64,000 nucleotides of DNA from CAVQWT01 sp963717705 (GCA_963717705.1 CAVQWT010000002.1:434001-498000); one strand, 5' to 3'; shown: positions 46,882 to 57,102, counted from the first letter of the stretch. Notes: generated from the letters alone by a model not told the origin. A program made the numbers and translations.

Positions 46882-47526
46882 ATGCCGATGAAGGACCCCC
46901 CGCACCCGGGATTGTCGGTGCGCCACGACTGCCTCGAGCCGCTTGCCCTGACCGTCACCGATGGCGCGAGGGTGCTGCGCGTATCGCGACAGGCCCTGAA
47001 CAGGGTGGTCAATGGAAAGGCCGGGATCTCGCCCGAGATGGCGATCCGTCTCGACAAGGCGTTCGGCGGGAGCACCGACGCCTGGCTGGCGTTGCAGAGC
47101 GCCTACGATCTGGCTCAGGCCCGAAAGGCGGCCAGGCACATCGACATCAAGCGGTACGTCGCGTGCCACCGACCGCGAGAACCGCGGTCGGCCCGAGCCT
47201 CGACCCTAGGCGCCGGCTCGCCCGGCGACGCTAGTTCGCCGTCCGGTGATCCGGCACCGGAAACGCGAACGCCATGCGGCCGAAGCTGCGGCCCCAGGAG
47301 TTCGCCATTTGGATCAGGCTGTCGGCGTTCAGGGCGTGCAGGTGGGCGGCGGTGTCGACGGCATCGCGGACCGGCCCGGCGGGCAGCGCGGCCTGGCTCG
47401 TCTCGGCCAGTTTCTTCGACTGGGCGTGGGCGAGCTTGGCGACGAGGTGCGCGACGGTCACCTGGCTCGCCAGCGCCTGGTTGGCCGAAAAGGCCATCAT
47501 CGCCAGCACGGCGTCGCCGGAAGTGA
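46882..47526 (+). CDS. HigA-type antitoxin-like XRE protein, 3' end uncertain
   Basis: Residues 1-95 from the ATG at 46882 are a clear HigA/VapI-type protein: MPMKDPPHPGLSVRHDCLEP, LSVTDGARVLRVSRQALNRV-type HTH (written here LTVTDGARVLRVSRQALNRV), NGKAGISPEMAIRLDKAFGG, DAWLALQSAYDLAQARK. Family members end about ten residues later. Here the frame runs on in an Arg/Pro-rich stretch to 47526 and overlaps the phasin-like gene on the other strand by about 290 bases, so the true stop was probably lost to a frameshift near 47160-47200 (other-frame stops at 47209 and 47234). No HigB toxin is seen upstream, so it may be an orphan. Confidence 0.6.
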   Translation: MPMKDPPHPGLSVRHDCLEPLALTVTDGARVLRVSRQALNRVVNGKAGISPEMAIRLDKAFGGSTDAWLALQSAYDLAQARKAARHIDIKRYVACHRPREPRSARASTLGAGSPGDASSPSGDPAPETRTPCGRSCGPRSSPFGSGCRRSGRAGGRRCRRHRGPARRAARPGSSRPVSSTGRGRAWRRGARRSPGSPAPGWPKRPSSPARRRRK

Positions 47527-47644
47527 GCGACAACTCTCGTGTAAAAGCAAGTGTTTGCTCGGGCTTGAGCGGGTTCACGACTTCCATCGGATGCAGGGGC
47601 GGGGCGCCGATCGCGCCCGGACCCTTGTGGGGACTCGGTTTCAT
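47231..47644 (-). CDS. phasin-like protein
   Basis: 137 residues from the ATG at 47644 with AAGGAG at ideal spacing; an earlier in-frame TTG at 47671 is less likely. The helical core (QTLAFTRELSLTSGDAVLAM, FSANQALASQVTVAHLVAKL, SKKLAETSQAALPAGPVRDA) resembles phasins and related granule- or polyhydroxyalkanoate-associated proteins, but no diagnostic residue set is visible. A GTGCAATGCAC palindrome lies in the 5' region. No other PHA genes are in the window. Confidence 0.5.
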   Translation of the reverse strand: MKPSPHKGPGAIGAPPLHPMEVVNPLKPEQTLAFTRELSLTSGDAVLAMMAFSANQALASQVTVAHLVAKLAHAQSKKLAETSQAALPAGPVRDAVDTAAHLHALNADSLIQMANSWGRSFGRMAFAFPVPDHRTAN

Positions 47645-48026
47645 CGGTGTCTCCTTGGGTGGTTTGTGCAATGCACCATACGCCAGTTTGTTTGGTAGCG
47701 CACACTAATCCGGGTTGGACAAGGGCGACAGGCGCCCGCTGGATGCCGTCGGGAGTCGGTCTGCGGCCATGCCGGGCCGGCTCGGTTGTGTCGCCCTGCC
47801 CCCCGCATCGGCCGCGGAAGTGGGTTCCTGAGCCGCAGCCGCCGGGCCGCCGTCGCGTTCAGCTTCCGTTCAGGATCGGCGCGGACAATCGCCTCGTGAC
47901 CTTCAGGGTCAGGGCTTGCTGCCGCAGCGCGGAAGTGCACCGGACCAATGGCCGTGTCACTGCGGCGCCGCAAAGCGGTCGCCGCCGGGCCCTCCGAGGC
48001 GCGCTCCAGATGAAAAGAGGCCTGCA
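47645..48026. other. divergent intergenic region with GTGCAATGCAC palindrome
   Basis: About 380 bases between the phasin-like and cytochrome genes, no convincing gene. GTGCA-A-TGCAC at 47666-47676 is a perfect short palindrome near the phasin-like start and resembles the TGC/GCA-type sites bound by PhaR-like repressors. No clear promoter for the cytochrome gene seen. Confidence 0.4.
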
Positions 48027-50468
48027 ATGGAATCGAAAGCCCTGAAGTCGAGAATGCCGGCGCTGGCTGCGGTGGCGATCGCCTCGGTCGTCTGTGTCGC
48101 CGCCTGGGCCTTGCCGCCGTACCAGCAGGCGCTGTTTGAGCGCTATCCCAACGCCGCCGCCGCGCTGCCCAACTGCATCGCCTGCCACGACGGTCCCGGT
48201 GCGAACGTGCTCAACGACTTCGCCTCGGCGTTCCTCGCCAACGGCTTTGCTCTGGACGCGACGCTGGAAGCGCTCGATTCCGACGGCGACGGCGCGACCA
48301 ACGGGGAGGAGCTCACCGCGTCCCCGGCCACCGGGCCCGGCGATCCCATGTCGCGGCCGGGTGTCGCCGGCAATCCCCCGTCGCCCCCGTCGCCCCCGGC
48401 GCCGGTGACCGACGGCCCGACGCTGTATGCAAACAACTGCGCCGCCTGCCATCAGCCGCTTGCCACGTCGACCAAGAGTGGGGCGACGCTGTCGCGGATG
48501 CAGTCGGCGATCGCCGGCAACGTCGGCGGCATGGGCTACCTGTCGGGCTTGTCGCTCGTGCAGCTGCAGGCGATCGAAGCGGCCCTCTCGCCGGTGACGA
48601 CGTCCACGCCGGTGGGCGCGGCGATCAATTACACCGGAATGTGGTGGAACCCGACCGAATCGGGCTGGAGCATCAGCGTCAACCACCAGGGCAATGTCGC
48701 CTTTGCGACGCTCTACACCTACGACGAGGCTGGAGCCCCGATGTGGCTCGTCATGTCATCGGGGCGGCTGCAAGCCGACGGCAAGACCTACACCGGCGAT
48801 CTCTACCGGACCAACGGCCCGGCCTTCAATGCGCAACCCTTCACGCCCATCACCGCAGCCAATCTCCTGAACGTCGGCAGGATGTCGCTAATGTTCTCGA
48901 CGGCGACCACGGCGACGTTGTCGTATACCTACCTGGGCACGGCCGTATCCAAGAACATCGTGCCGTTTGTCTTCGGGACGATGGCGGCGAGTTGCACGTC
49001 CACGACCGGCAACCGGTCTGCCCTCAGCAATTACCAGGATACCTGGTGGAATCCGGCGGAGTCCGGCTGGGGTCTCAGCATCGTCCACCAGGACAACACG
49101 CTGTCTGCAGCGTTGTCGACCTACGACCTCGCGGGCAACAACCTGTGGCTCGTGTCTCCGGCTATCCTGCAGCCCGACGGGTCCTATCTGGGAGCCCTCT
49201 ATCGGACCAGCGGCCCGGCCTTCAACGCACAGCCCTTCACCCCGATCACCGGTGCCAACATCGCAACGGTCGGCACGATGCGGTTCACCTTTTCGGACGG
49301 CATAAGCGGCACGCTCGCCTACACGGTGAATGGCGTGCCGGTATCGAAGTCGATCACGCGACTGGTCTTCGCGGATACGGTTCCCGCCTGCTCGTCACCC
49401 TTGGGGTCGGCGTCGCCGGTGGCCGACGGCCCGACGCTCTACGCGAACAATTGCGCCGCCTGCCACAGGTCGCTGGCCACGTCGGCCAAGGCCGGCGCGA
49501 CGCTGGCGCGGACGCAGGGCGCGATCGCCGGCAACGTCGGCGGCATGGGCTACCTGTCCTCGCTGTCGGCCACGCAACTGCAGGCGATCGTCACGGCGCT
49601 CGCGACGGTGACCCCGCCGCCGCCGGCGACCGACGGCCGGACGCTCTACGCGAACAACTGCGCCGCCTGCCACAGGCCGCTGGCCACGTCGACCAAGGCC
49701 GGCGCGACGCTGGCGCGGACGCGGGGCGCGATCGCCGGCAACGTCGGCGGCATGGGCTACCTGTCGTCGCTGTCGACCGCGCAACTGCAGGCGATCGTCA
49801 CGGCGCTCGCGACGGTGACCCCGCCGCCGCCGGCGATCGACGGCCCGACGCTCTACGCGAACAACTGCGCCGCCTGCCACAGGCCGCTGGCCACGTCGGC
49901 CAAGGCCGGCGCGACGCTGGCGCGGACGCAGGGCGCGATCGCCGGCAACGTCGGCGGCATGGGCTACCTGTCGTCGCTGTCGACCGCGCAACTGCAGGCG
50001 ATCGTCACGGCGCTCGCGACGGTGACCCCGCCGCCGCCGGCGATCGACGGCCCGACGCTCTACGCGAACAACTGCGCCGCCTGCCACAGGCCGCTGGCCA
50101 CGTCGACCAAGGGCGGCGCGACGCTGGCGCGGACGCAGGGCGCGATCGCCGGCAACGTCGGCGGCATGGGCTACCTGTCGTCGCTGTCGGTCACGCAACT
50201 GCAGGCGATCGTGGCGGCACTCGCGCCCATACCGCCAACGACCGCGCCGGCCTGTGGCAGTTGTCACGGATTGCCGCCGAGGACCGGCCAGCACGACGAA
50301 CACAGGTCGCGCTCCTGCAGCACCTGCCACGGAGCCGGCTACAGTTCCACGACGGTGAATGCCGCCACGCACAACAACGGGGTCAGGAACCTGGCGGAGA
50401 GCAGCATTGGCTGGAACGCGACCAGCCGCAGCTGCACCAATTCCTGCCACGGGAGGGAGTCCTGGTAG
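48027..50468 (+). CDS. multiheme c-type cytochrome with WWNPxESGWG modules
   Basis: 813 residues from the ATG at 48027. A signal anchor (MPALAAVAIASVVCVAAWA) precedes: one CIACH domain with an EF-hand-like DSDGDGATNGEE loop; one cytochrome c domain (CAACH); two WWNPxESGW modules (WWNPTESGWSISVNHQGN and WWNPAESGWGLSIVHQDN) of a beta type common in betaproteobacterial exported proteins; four near-identical 69-residue cytochrome c domains (each with CAACH, IAGNVGGMGYL); and a C-terminal part with CGSCH, CSTCH and CTNSCH. That is eight CxxCH sites plus one CxxxCH. It should be a periplasmic or surface electron-transfer protein. Partner unknown. Confidence 0.85.
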   Translation: MESKALKSRMPALAAVAIASVVCVAAWALPPYQQALFERYPNAAAALPNCIACHDGPGANVLNDFASAFLANGFALDATLEALDSDGDGATNGEELTASPATGPGDPMSRPGVAGNPPSPPSPPAPVTDGPTLYANNCAACHQPLATSTKSGATLSRMQSAIAGNVGGMGYLSGLSLVQLQAIEAALSPVTTSTPVGAAINYTGMWWNPTESGWSISVNHQGNVAFATLYTYDEAGAPMWLVMSSGRLQADGKTYTGDLYRTNGPAFNAQPFTPITAANLLNVGRMSLMFSTATTATLSYTYLGTAVSKNIVPFVFGTMAASCTSTTGNRSALSNYQDTWWNPAESGWGLSIVHQDNTLSAALSTYDLAGNNLWLVSPAILQPDGSYLGALYRTSGPAFNAQPFTPITGANIATVGTMRFTFSDGISGTLAYTVNGVPVSKSITRLVFADTVPACSSPLGSASPVADGPTLYANNCAACHRSLATSAKAGATLARTQGAIAGNVGGMGYLSSLSATQLQAIVTALATVTPPPPATDGRTLYANNCAACHRPLATSTKAGATLARTRGAIAGNVGGMGYLSSLSTAQLQAIVTALATVTPPPPAIDGPTLYANNCAACHRPLATSAKAGATLARTQGAIAGNVGGMGYLSSLSTAQLQAIVTALATVTPPPPAIDGPTLYANNCAACHRPLATSTKGGATLARTQGAIAGNVGGMGYLSSLSVTQLQAIVAALAPIPPTTAPACGSCHGLPPRTGQHDEHRSRSCSTCHGAGYSSTTVNAATHNNGVRNLAESSIGWNATSRSCTNSCHGRESW
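49425..50230 (+). repeat. 207-bp tandem repeat array inside the cytochrome gene (four copies)
   Basis: Copies begin at 49425, 49632, 49839 and 50046, each exactly 207 bp (69 codons, one haem module). They are almost identical in DNA, including third codon positions, so the duplication or homogenisation is recent; a fifth, diverged copy is at 48411. Expansion and contraction by recombination would change haem number in frame. Confidence 0.9.
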
Positions 50469-50580
50469 CGCGAGCCGTGATCCCATAGGGCGGGCGACGT
50501 TCCAGTTGCCGCCCGGGAGGCGGCGCCGAACCGCGGCTGACGGATCTCGCGCCCGCGTACCCCGCAACCCCGACGCGCAG

Positions 50581-50747
50581 GCCACCGCGATGTCGAACAC
50601 CGGAAGGTCGATCGACATCACGCCGTTGCCCCATCAGCCGAGCGTGGCCAAGTCGTTGAAGCCGACGATCGACAGTTCCTCCCGGACGCCGAGGTCCAGG
50701 GCGCACACTGCCTCGAGCGCACCGACCGGCAGCACCTGTTTCGGCCG
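50581..50747 (-). pseudogene. remnant of a LacI-family regulator
   Basis: On the minus strand the frame reads LPVGALEAVCALDLGVREEL, SIVGFNDLATLG, a TGA stop (50634-50636), then GNGVMSIDLPVFDIAVACAS. The pattern aligns with the sugar-binding end of LacI/GalR proteins (VGFND, then a VPVxDIG block). No HTH or start is left, and flanking sequence contains further stops, so this is a decayed fragment. It is the main content of the 415-base gap between the cytochrome and VWA genes. Confidence 0.55.
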
Positions 50748-50883
50748 CGCCGCCGACGTTCAGCCAAGCCGTCGCGCCTACTGGCTCACGCCCTGAGCCA
50801 CCGCCGTGCGCATCATGGTCTCGCGGGTGCTTTCGCCCCGCCGGTGGCGCAATTCCGCGCCGCCAAGCTCGATGAGGCCAGCC

Positions 50884-52294
50884 ATGCCGGACCCGAACCA
50901 CGCCGCATCCCCCTTCCAACTGCTGCTCACGCCCGAACGCGCCGCGCTGGCGGCGGGCGGCGCCAACACCTTGCGCGTGCTGGTGCGCGTGCGGGCGCCG
51001 GCGCACCCGGCGGACGTCGCCAGGCGCGATCCGCTGCACCTGGCGCTGGTGCTCGACCGCTCGGGCTCGATGGCCGGCGCGCCGCTGGACGAAGCCAAAC
51101 GCTGCGCGCGTCACATCGTCGAGCAGCTGGGTGCCGACGACCGCGCGGCGATCGTCGCCTTCGACAGCGAGGTGGAGGTGATGGCGGCAGCGATGCCGGC
51201 ATCGGAAAAGGCTGTGTTGCGGGCGGCCATCGACGGCATCGTCGAGGCGGGCTCGACCAACCTGCACGGCGGGTGGCGCGCGGGCGCGGACGAGCTGGCG
51301 GGCAAGCTCGCGGCCGAGGGCATCCACCGCGTGGTGCTGCTGTCGGATGGCGGCGCCAACGCCGGCGAGACCGCGCTCGAGGTCATCAGCGGGCAGTGCC
51401 GCGACCTGGCGCGCGCCGGAGTGTCGACGTCGACCTACGGGCTCGGCGACCACTTCAACGAGGACCTGATGCTGGCGATGGCTCGCGCCGGGCGCGGCAA
51501 CGCGTACTACGGCGACACGGCGGCGGACCTGGCGGAGCCCTTCGCCGCGGAGTTCGCGCTGCTGACCAACCTGTGCGCGCGCGGGCTCGTGCTGAAGGTC
51601 AACGCGCCGGACGGCGTGGGCGTGCGGCTGCTCAACGACTACGACGTCGTCGACGGGGCGTCGCGCGCGTGGAAGCTGCCGGACCTCGCGTACGCGGCCG
51701 AGGCATGGGCGGTGGTCGAGTTCGTCTTGCCGCCGGGGACTGTCGGGGCGCTGGACGCATCCGGCGCCGGCGGTGCGGGGACGGCCGAGGGCGGTGGCGC
51801 AGACGCCGGCCCGACCGGGCGGGTGACGCTTGCCGATCACCGTTTCGCTCGAAGCCGCCGGCCGCGACAGCGCGCCGGTGTTCCTGATGGCCACCCTGCC
51901 GCCGCTGCCGGTGGTGTCCGCGGCGGCGCTGGCCGCGATGCCGGCGGACCAGGCGGTCGAGCGGCGCGTGGTCGAGCTCGAAGCCGCGGCGATGCTCGAC
52001 GAGCTGCGTGCCGCCATCGCCGTCGACAACTGGGAGCGGGCGCAGCGGCTGCTGGCCGACGCCCAGGTGCGCTTCGCGGCGCACGAATGGACCAGTGCGA
52101 TCCTCGCCACGATGCGCAAGCTGGTCGCCGAGCGCGACGCGCAGCGGTCGATGAAGGAGGCGCGCTACGCCGGCAGCCGGATGGCGAACCGGCTGGTGGT
52201 CGCGGGCGAGGAGAGCCTGTCCATGGCGCAGGAGGACGCGCTGCCACTGTATCTGCAGCGCAAGGGCGCGCAGGGCAAGGGCCGCAGAACCTAG
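50884..52294 (+). CDS. VWA domain protein, frameshifted
   Basis: A von Willebrand factor A domain protein of about 469 residues if repaired. The MIDAS motif DRSGSM (D58, S60, S62 in LHLALVLDRSGSM), the Thr in EAGSTNLHGG, and LSDGGAN are complete. The N-terminus (FQLLLTPERAALAAGGANTL) resembles VWA/VIT-related cytosolic proteins; no signal peptide. The uninterrupted frame continues to 52386, but at 51829-51831 deleting one T of CTT joins GRVTL to PITVSLEAAGRDSAPV and a long helical domain ending at 52294 (EDALPLYLQRKGAQGKGRRT). So the C-terminal 155 codons lie in another frame. Function unknown. Confidence 0.72.
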
Positions 52295-52390
52295 GTGGGG
52301 TCAACAGGTGGCTAGGTGGCAACGCTAGGTGGGGTCAGGTCCAATTTCGGTGGGGTCAGGTCCAATTCGCAGATAATCGAACCTGACCCC
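52291..52390. repeat. cluster of GGGGTCAGGT repeats before the YecA-like gene
   Basis: Two direct copies of GGGGTCAGGTCCAATT (52331-52346 and 52352-52367) face an inverted copy at 52375-52390 (AATCGAACCTGACCCC). Partial copies (CTAGGTGGGGTCA, CTAGGTGG) lie at 52291-52318. The inverted copy is preceded by GATAAT (52372-52377), close to a -10 box for the gene at 52411. The same core forms the ends of the element at 54474-54708. Confidence 0.65.
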
Positions 52391-52410
52391 AATTCCTCTT
52401 TGGTCCGACC

Positions 52411-53118
52411 ATGCCCCCATCCTCATCGCCGCCGCTACCTGCCTCTCCCGAGTCCTCGTCCTCGGTCATCTCCGACGACGACCTCGAGCGGCTCGACGAA
52501 CTGCTCTCCGAGCCGCCGTACACGGAGCGCGCGCTTCCGCTCGACGCGATGCAGGGCGTGTTCTACGCGCTGGCGATGGGTCCCGACGAGGTGCCCGAGT
52601 CGACTTGGATGCCGGCGGTGCTGGGCGCGGACCCCGACGGCGATCCGGAGGAGGTGCCGGAAGAAGTCGCCGACCTGCTGCGGCGCTTTCTCGCGGAGAC
52701 CGCCAACGACGTGCGCGAGGGCCGCTTCGACCTGCTGCTGTACGAAAACAGGATGCGCAGGCTCGATTACGCGCCGTGGTGCGGCGGCTTCCTCGACGGA
52801 CTGGACATCGCCGACACCGACTGGTACGAGGCGGCCGACCCCGACGAGATGGCGGAGCTGCTGTTTCCGCTGGTCGTGCTGGCAGGAGACCTGCCGGAGG
52901 CTGAGCGCAAGCGCTACAAGCCCGACGAGTGGCGCGACCTGGTCAAGGATTGCGAGGAAGGGCTGGAGACCACGCTGCGCGCGCTGCGCGACTACTGGAA
53001 TGTCGTGAAGTCGCCGCCGCAGACGCTACGCCGCGACGGGCCCAAGGTGGGGCGCAACGACCCCTGCCCCTGCGGCAGCGGGCGCAAGTTCAAGCAGTGC
53101 CACGGGAAGACCGAGTAG
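52411..53118 (+). CDS. UPF0149/YecA-like protein with C-terminal SEC-C metal motif
   Basis: 235 residues. The UPF0149 region is at about 22-190 (LDELLSEPPYTERALPLDAM, QGVFYALAMGPDEVPESTWM, APWCGGFLDGLD), and the C-terminus is a SEC-C zinc/iron motif (GRNDPCPCGSGRKFKQCHG). In E. coli YecA the SEC-C motif binds metal and links the protein to SecA and the ribosome; that role is assumed here from architecture. An Ala/Ser/Pro-rich N-terminal 15 residues precedes the domain. The 5' region contains the GGGGTCAGGT repeat cluster. The next gene begins 12 bases after the stop. Confidence 0.85.
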   Translation: MPPSSSPPLPASPESSSSVISDDDLERLDELLSEPPYTERALPLDAMQGVFYALAMGPDEVPESTWMPAVLGADPDGDPEEVPEEVADLLRRFLAETANDVREGRFDLLLYENRMRRLDYAPWCGGFLDGLDIADTDWYEAADPDEMAELLFPLVVLAGDLPEAERKRYKPDEWRDLVKDCEEGLETTLRALRDYWNVVKSPPQTLRRDGPKVGRNDPCPCGSGRKFKQCHGKTE

Positions 53119-53130
53119 ACGGGGCGGGCG

Positions 53131-54132
53131 ATGGATCGCACCGAGCGCTTCTACAAGATGGAGCAGCTGCTGCGCGCGCACAAGGTGGTGACGCGGCGGC
53201 AGTTCATGGACGAGGTTGGCGTGTCGCTGGCGACGTTCAAGCGCGACCTCGAGTACATGCGCGAACGGCTGCACGCGCCGATCGCCTTCAACTCCGAACG
53301 CGGGGGCTACGAGCTGCTGGAGGTGGGCGGCGACGGGCCACGCTTCGCGCTGCCAGGATTGTGGTTCAACCCGTCGGAAATCCAGGCGCTGCTGACGATG
53401 GACGCGCTCCTGGGCGACATGCAGCCGGGGCTGCTGGCGCCGCACGTCGAGCCGCTGCGTGCGCGGCTCGAGATGCTGCTGGAAAAGGGCGACGTGCAGC
53501 CGGCCGAGGTACGGCGGCGCGTGCGGATGCTGCCGCTGGGCGCGCGGCGGCAGCCGCCGGGCGTGTTCGAGACCATCGCGGCGGCGACGCTGAAGCGACG
53601 CAAGCTGTCGCTGCGCTACCAGGCGCGGTCGACCGGAGAGGCGACCGAGCGCGTGGTATCGCCGCAGCGGCTGGTCCACTACCGCGACAACTGGTATGTC
53701 GACGGCTGGTGCCATCTGCGCGCCGGGTTGCGCAAGTTCTCGGTCGACGCGGTGGTCGGCGCGCAGATGCTCGACGACAAGGCGAAAGCGGTCGACATGA
53801 ACGCCGTGGAGCGGGAGTTCAACAGCGGTTACGGCGTGTTCGCCGGCGAGGCGGTGCAGTGGGCGCGGCTGCGCTTCAATCCGCAGCGCGCGCGCTGGGT
53901 GGCGCTGGAGGCCTGGCACCCGGAACAGCGCGGGCGAATGGAGAGCGACGGGTCGTTCGTGCTCGAGGTGCCGTACGCCGACACGCGGGAGCTGCTGATG
54001 GACATCCTCAAGTTCGGGGCAGACGTCGAGGTGCTGGGGCCGGAATCGCTGCGGCAGGTGGTGGCGAACGAAGTGCGACGGATGGCTGCCGTGCACGGTG
54101 GACGGACCACGGCGGACGCCGGGCAGACGTGA
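53131..54132 (+). CDS. YafY/WYL-type transcriptional regulator
   Basis: 333 residues. An N-terminal winged HTH of the DeoR type (ERFYKMEQLLRAHKVVTRRQ, MDEVGVSLATFKRDLEYMRE) is followed by a WYL domain (LVHYRDNWYVDGWCHLRAGL, RKFSVDAVVGAQMLD) and the C-terminal extension typical of YafY-like regulators (YADTRELLMDILKFGADVEV, LGPESLRQVV). WYL domains bind nucleotides or nucleic-acid ligands, and several such regulators control defence or DNA-repair genes. It shares the GGGCGGGCG-rich spacer with the YecA-like gene and may be co-transcribed. No defence genes are adjacent. Confidence 0.9.
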   Translation: MDRTERFYKMEQLLRAHKVVTRRQFMDEVGVSLATFKRDLEYMRERLHAPIAFNSERGGYELLEVGGDGPRFALPGLWFNPSEIQALLTMDALLGDMQPGLLAPHVEPLRARLEMLLEKGDVQPAEVRRRVRMLPLGARRQPPGVFETIAAATLKRRKLSLRYQARSTGEATERVVSPQRLVHYRDNWYVDGWCHLRAGLRKFSVDAVVGAQMLDDKAKAVDMNAVEREFNSGYGVFAGEAVQWARLRFNPQRARWVALEAWHPEQRGRMESDGSFVLEVPYADTRELLMDILKFGADVEVLGPESLRQVVANEVRRMAAVHGGRTTADAGQT

Positions 54133-54198
54133 GGCAGGTCGAGACCGTGATCCGGTTTTGGGCTATCCTTTCCGGAGGGAAACGGTAGGGGATCTGTC

Positions 54199-54492
54199 AT
54201 GAGCCACAAGCACGACGCGTTGCTGCGCACCGTGTTCCACGACCCGGTCAGCGGCAACATCCACTGGCGCGAGATCGAGTCGCTGCTCAATCACCTCGGC
54301 GCCGAGATCGAGCCGCTGTCCGGCGCGCGGCTGCGGGTCAAGCTCAACGGCCACGAAGGCATTCTCCATCGGCCCCACCACGGCAATACGCTCGGCCGGC
54401 AGGACGTCCAGCACCTGCGCGAATACCTTGCCCATGCGAGGGCCACTCCGTCGCAGGTCGAAAGAGAAAAAACGGGGTCAGGTCGAATTTAG
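54199..54492 (+). CDS. HicA-like toxin-family protein
   Basis: 97 residues. LLRTVFHDPVSGNIHWREIE, SLLNHLGAEIEPLSGARLRV and KLNGHEGILHRPHHGNTL follow the HicA (dsRBD-like, mRNA interferase) pattern, although the usual HicA catalytic His context is not exactly preserved. No HicB follows; instead the last codons (TGSGRI and the TAG) are made by the left end of the repeat element at 54474-54708, so the natural C-terminus was probably replaced when the element inserted. This suggests a solitary or disabled HicA. Relatives of this type are also annotated as stand-alone hexulose- or HicA-related proteins. Confidence 0.65.
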   Translation: MSHKHDALLRTVFHDPVSGNIHWREIESLLNHLGAEIEPLSGARLRVKLNGHEGILHRPHHGNTLGRQDVQHLREYLAHARATPSQVEREKTGSGRI

Positions 54493-54708
54493 GCGAAACA
54501 GCCCCTCCGGCCTGCGCTGAACAGGCCGTCCCATTCCTCCGCACCCCCGATACTGCCTTCCCGCAAGTCGCGCGCCGATCATCCGTTCGGCTGATTCCGG
54601 CTTGGCGGCGCCCGCGACATCATCACCCAGCGCGGCACGCCGCGTGGCACCCGGTTCAGTCGATCGGAAGCGGGTCGCGCCCTGCTGTCTATAATTCGAC
54701 CTGACCCC
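54474..54708. mobile_element. 235-bp MITE-like element with perfect 16-bp inverted ends
   Basis: The ends are GGGGTCAGGTCGAATT (54474-54489) and its exact reverse complement (54693-54708). The interior has no gene; it holds a GGCCTG/CAGGCC hairpin (54509-54527) and, at the right end, a perfect TATAAT (54690-54695). The left end supplies the stop of the HicA-like gene, and the right end stops four bases before the prfC start codon. The same core repeats at 52331-52390. I see no target-site duplication. GGGGTCAG palindromes of this kind are often found near RAYT/IS200-like transposases, none of which is in the window. Confidence 0.65.
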
Positions 54709-54711
54709 ATC

Positions 54712-56322
<1,611 letters not shown>

Positions 56323-56386
56323 GGCGGACGACGCAGCGGCGGCCACGACATCCCGCGCCGCGTCGACGAGGATGCCGGCGCTGCAG

Positions 56387-57049
56387 TCAGTAAGGCGACG
56401 CCGTTCCATCGCGGCTCTGCACCAGCACCCGCAGATTGCAGCGGCCGTCGTCGAGGTCGATCGCCCCCGCCACGCCGGCGCGTCCCACGCGCACGCCGAA
56501 GCGCACCACCTGCCCGACGTCGAGGTCGAGCGACGCCAGATTGGCCACCGTCACCCAGCCGCCGCCCGCGGCGACGGTGCCTGGATAGCTCTGCGTGCCG
56601 ATCGGGGTCCACGTCGTGCCGGCGTCGACCGTGCGCACCAGGTCGGCGGCGAAGGTCACCGGCGCCGTCGCATGGCCCGCGTACGCGAGATCGACCAGCG
56701 CCCGGCGCGGATAGCCGGCGACGGTCACGTCCGCGCTCTGGCAGACCACGGCGGGCCCGTCGAGGTCGACCGCCCCGGTGGCGACGTCGACCGCATACTG
56801 CGCCGGCGTCAGTGCGGTGCCGAGCCGGTTCATGAACGCGGCCATCGCCAGGCGCGAGACCGCAGCGGTGGGACAGTACAGGTTCGCCGCGCAGCCGAGC
56901 GTGACGCCCCGATTGCGCAGCCACTCGACGTTGGGGCAGAACGGGCTGGTGTCATCGACGTCGGTGAAGCCCGCGCAGGGCAGCGCGAGCGCCGGCGCGA
57001 GCGGCAGCGCGAGCAGGAAGATCAACAGAGCGAGGCGAGCGGGTCTCAT
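56387..57049 (-). CDS. secreted SLH-like module protein
   Basis: 220 residues from the ATG at 57049, which has a perfect GGAGG. A signal peptide (ALLIFLLALPLAPALALPCAG) is followed by a region resembling an S-layer homology domain: FTDVDDTSPFCPNVEWLRNR, GVTLGCAANLYCPTAAVSRL and AMAAFMNRLG, with paired Cys not found in classical SLH. A beta-rich C-terminal part follows (FAADLVRTVDAGTTWTPIGT, GQVVRFGVRVGRAGV). The same two parts occur at the end of the propeller protein at 57103-60534, so the genes share a module and this one may be a duplication of it. It is likely cell-surface associated. Confidence 0.7.
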   Translation of the reverse strand: MRPARLALLIFLLALPLAPALALPCAGFTDVDDTSPFCPNVEWLRNRGVTLGCAANLYCPTAAVSRLAMAAFMNRLGTALTPAQYAVDVATGAVDLDGPAVVCQSADVTVAGYPRRALVDLAYAGHATAPVTFAADLVRTVDAGTTWTPIGTQSYPGTVAAGGGWVTVANLASLDLDVGQVVRFGVRVGRAGVAGAIDLDDGRCNLRVLVQSRDGTASPY

Positions 57050-57102
57050 GGGAGCCTCCGGTTGAACGGTCGAAGCGGTGGTGGCGGCCTCGAAGTGTGA
57101 AT

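Noticed and set aside
47916..48026. Upstream extension of the multiheme cytochrome frame
   Set aside because: The extra 37 codons are basic and would hide the signal peptide; the ATG at 48027 puts the hydrophobic segment at the N-terminus.
49425..50230. Tandem repeats considered as a CRISPR array
   Set aside because: The units are 207 bp, contiguous and coding, with no unique spacers.
54579..54700. Interior of the 235-bp element considered as a remnant RAYT transposase
   Set aside because: Its translation on the minus strand shows only a weak, short resemblance; no HUH or catalytic Tyr region is present.
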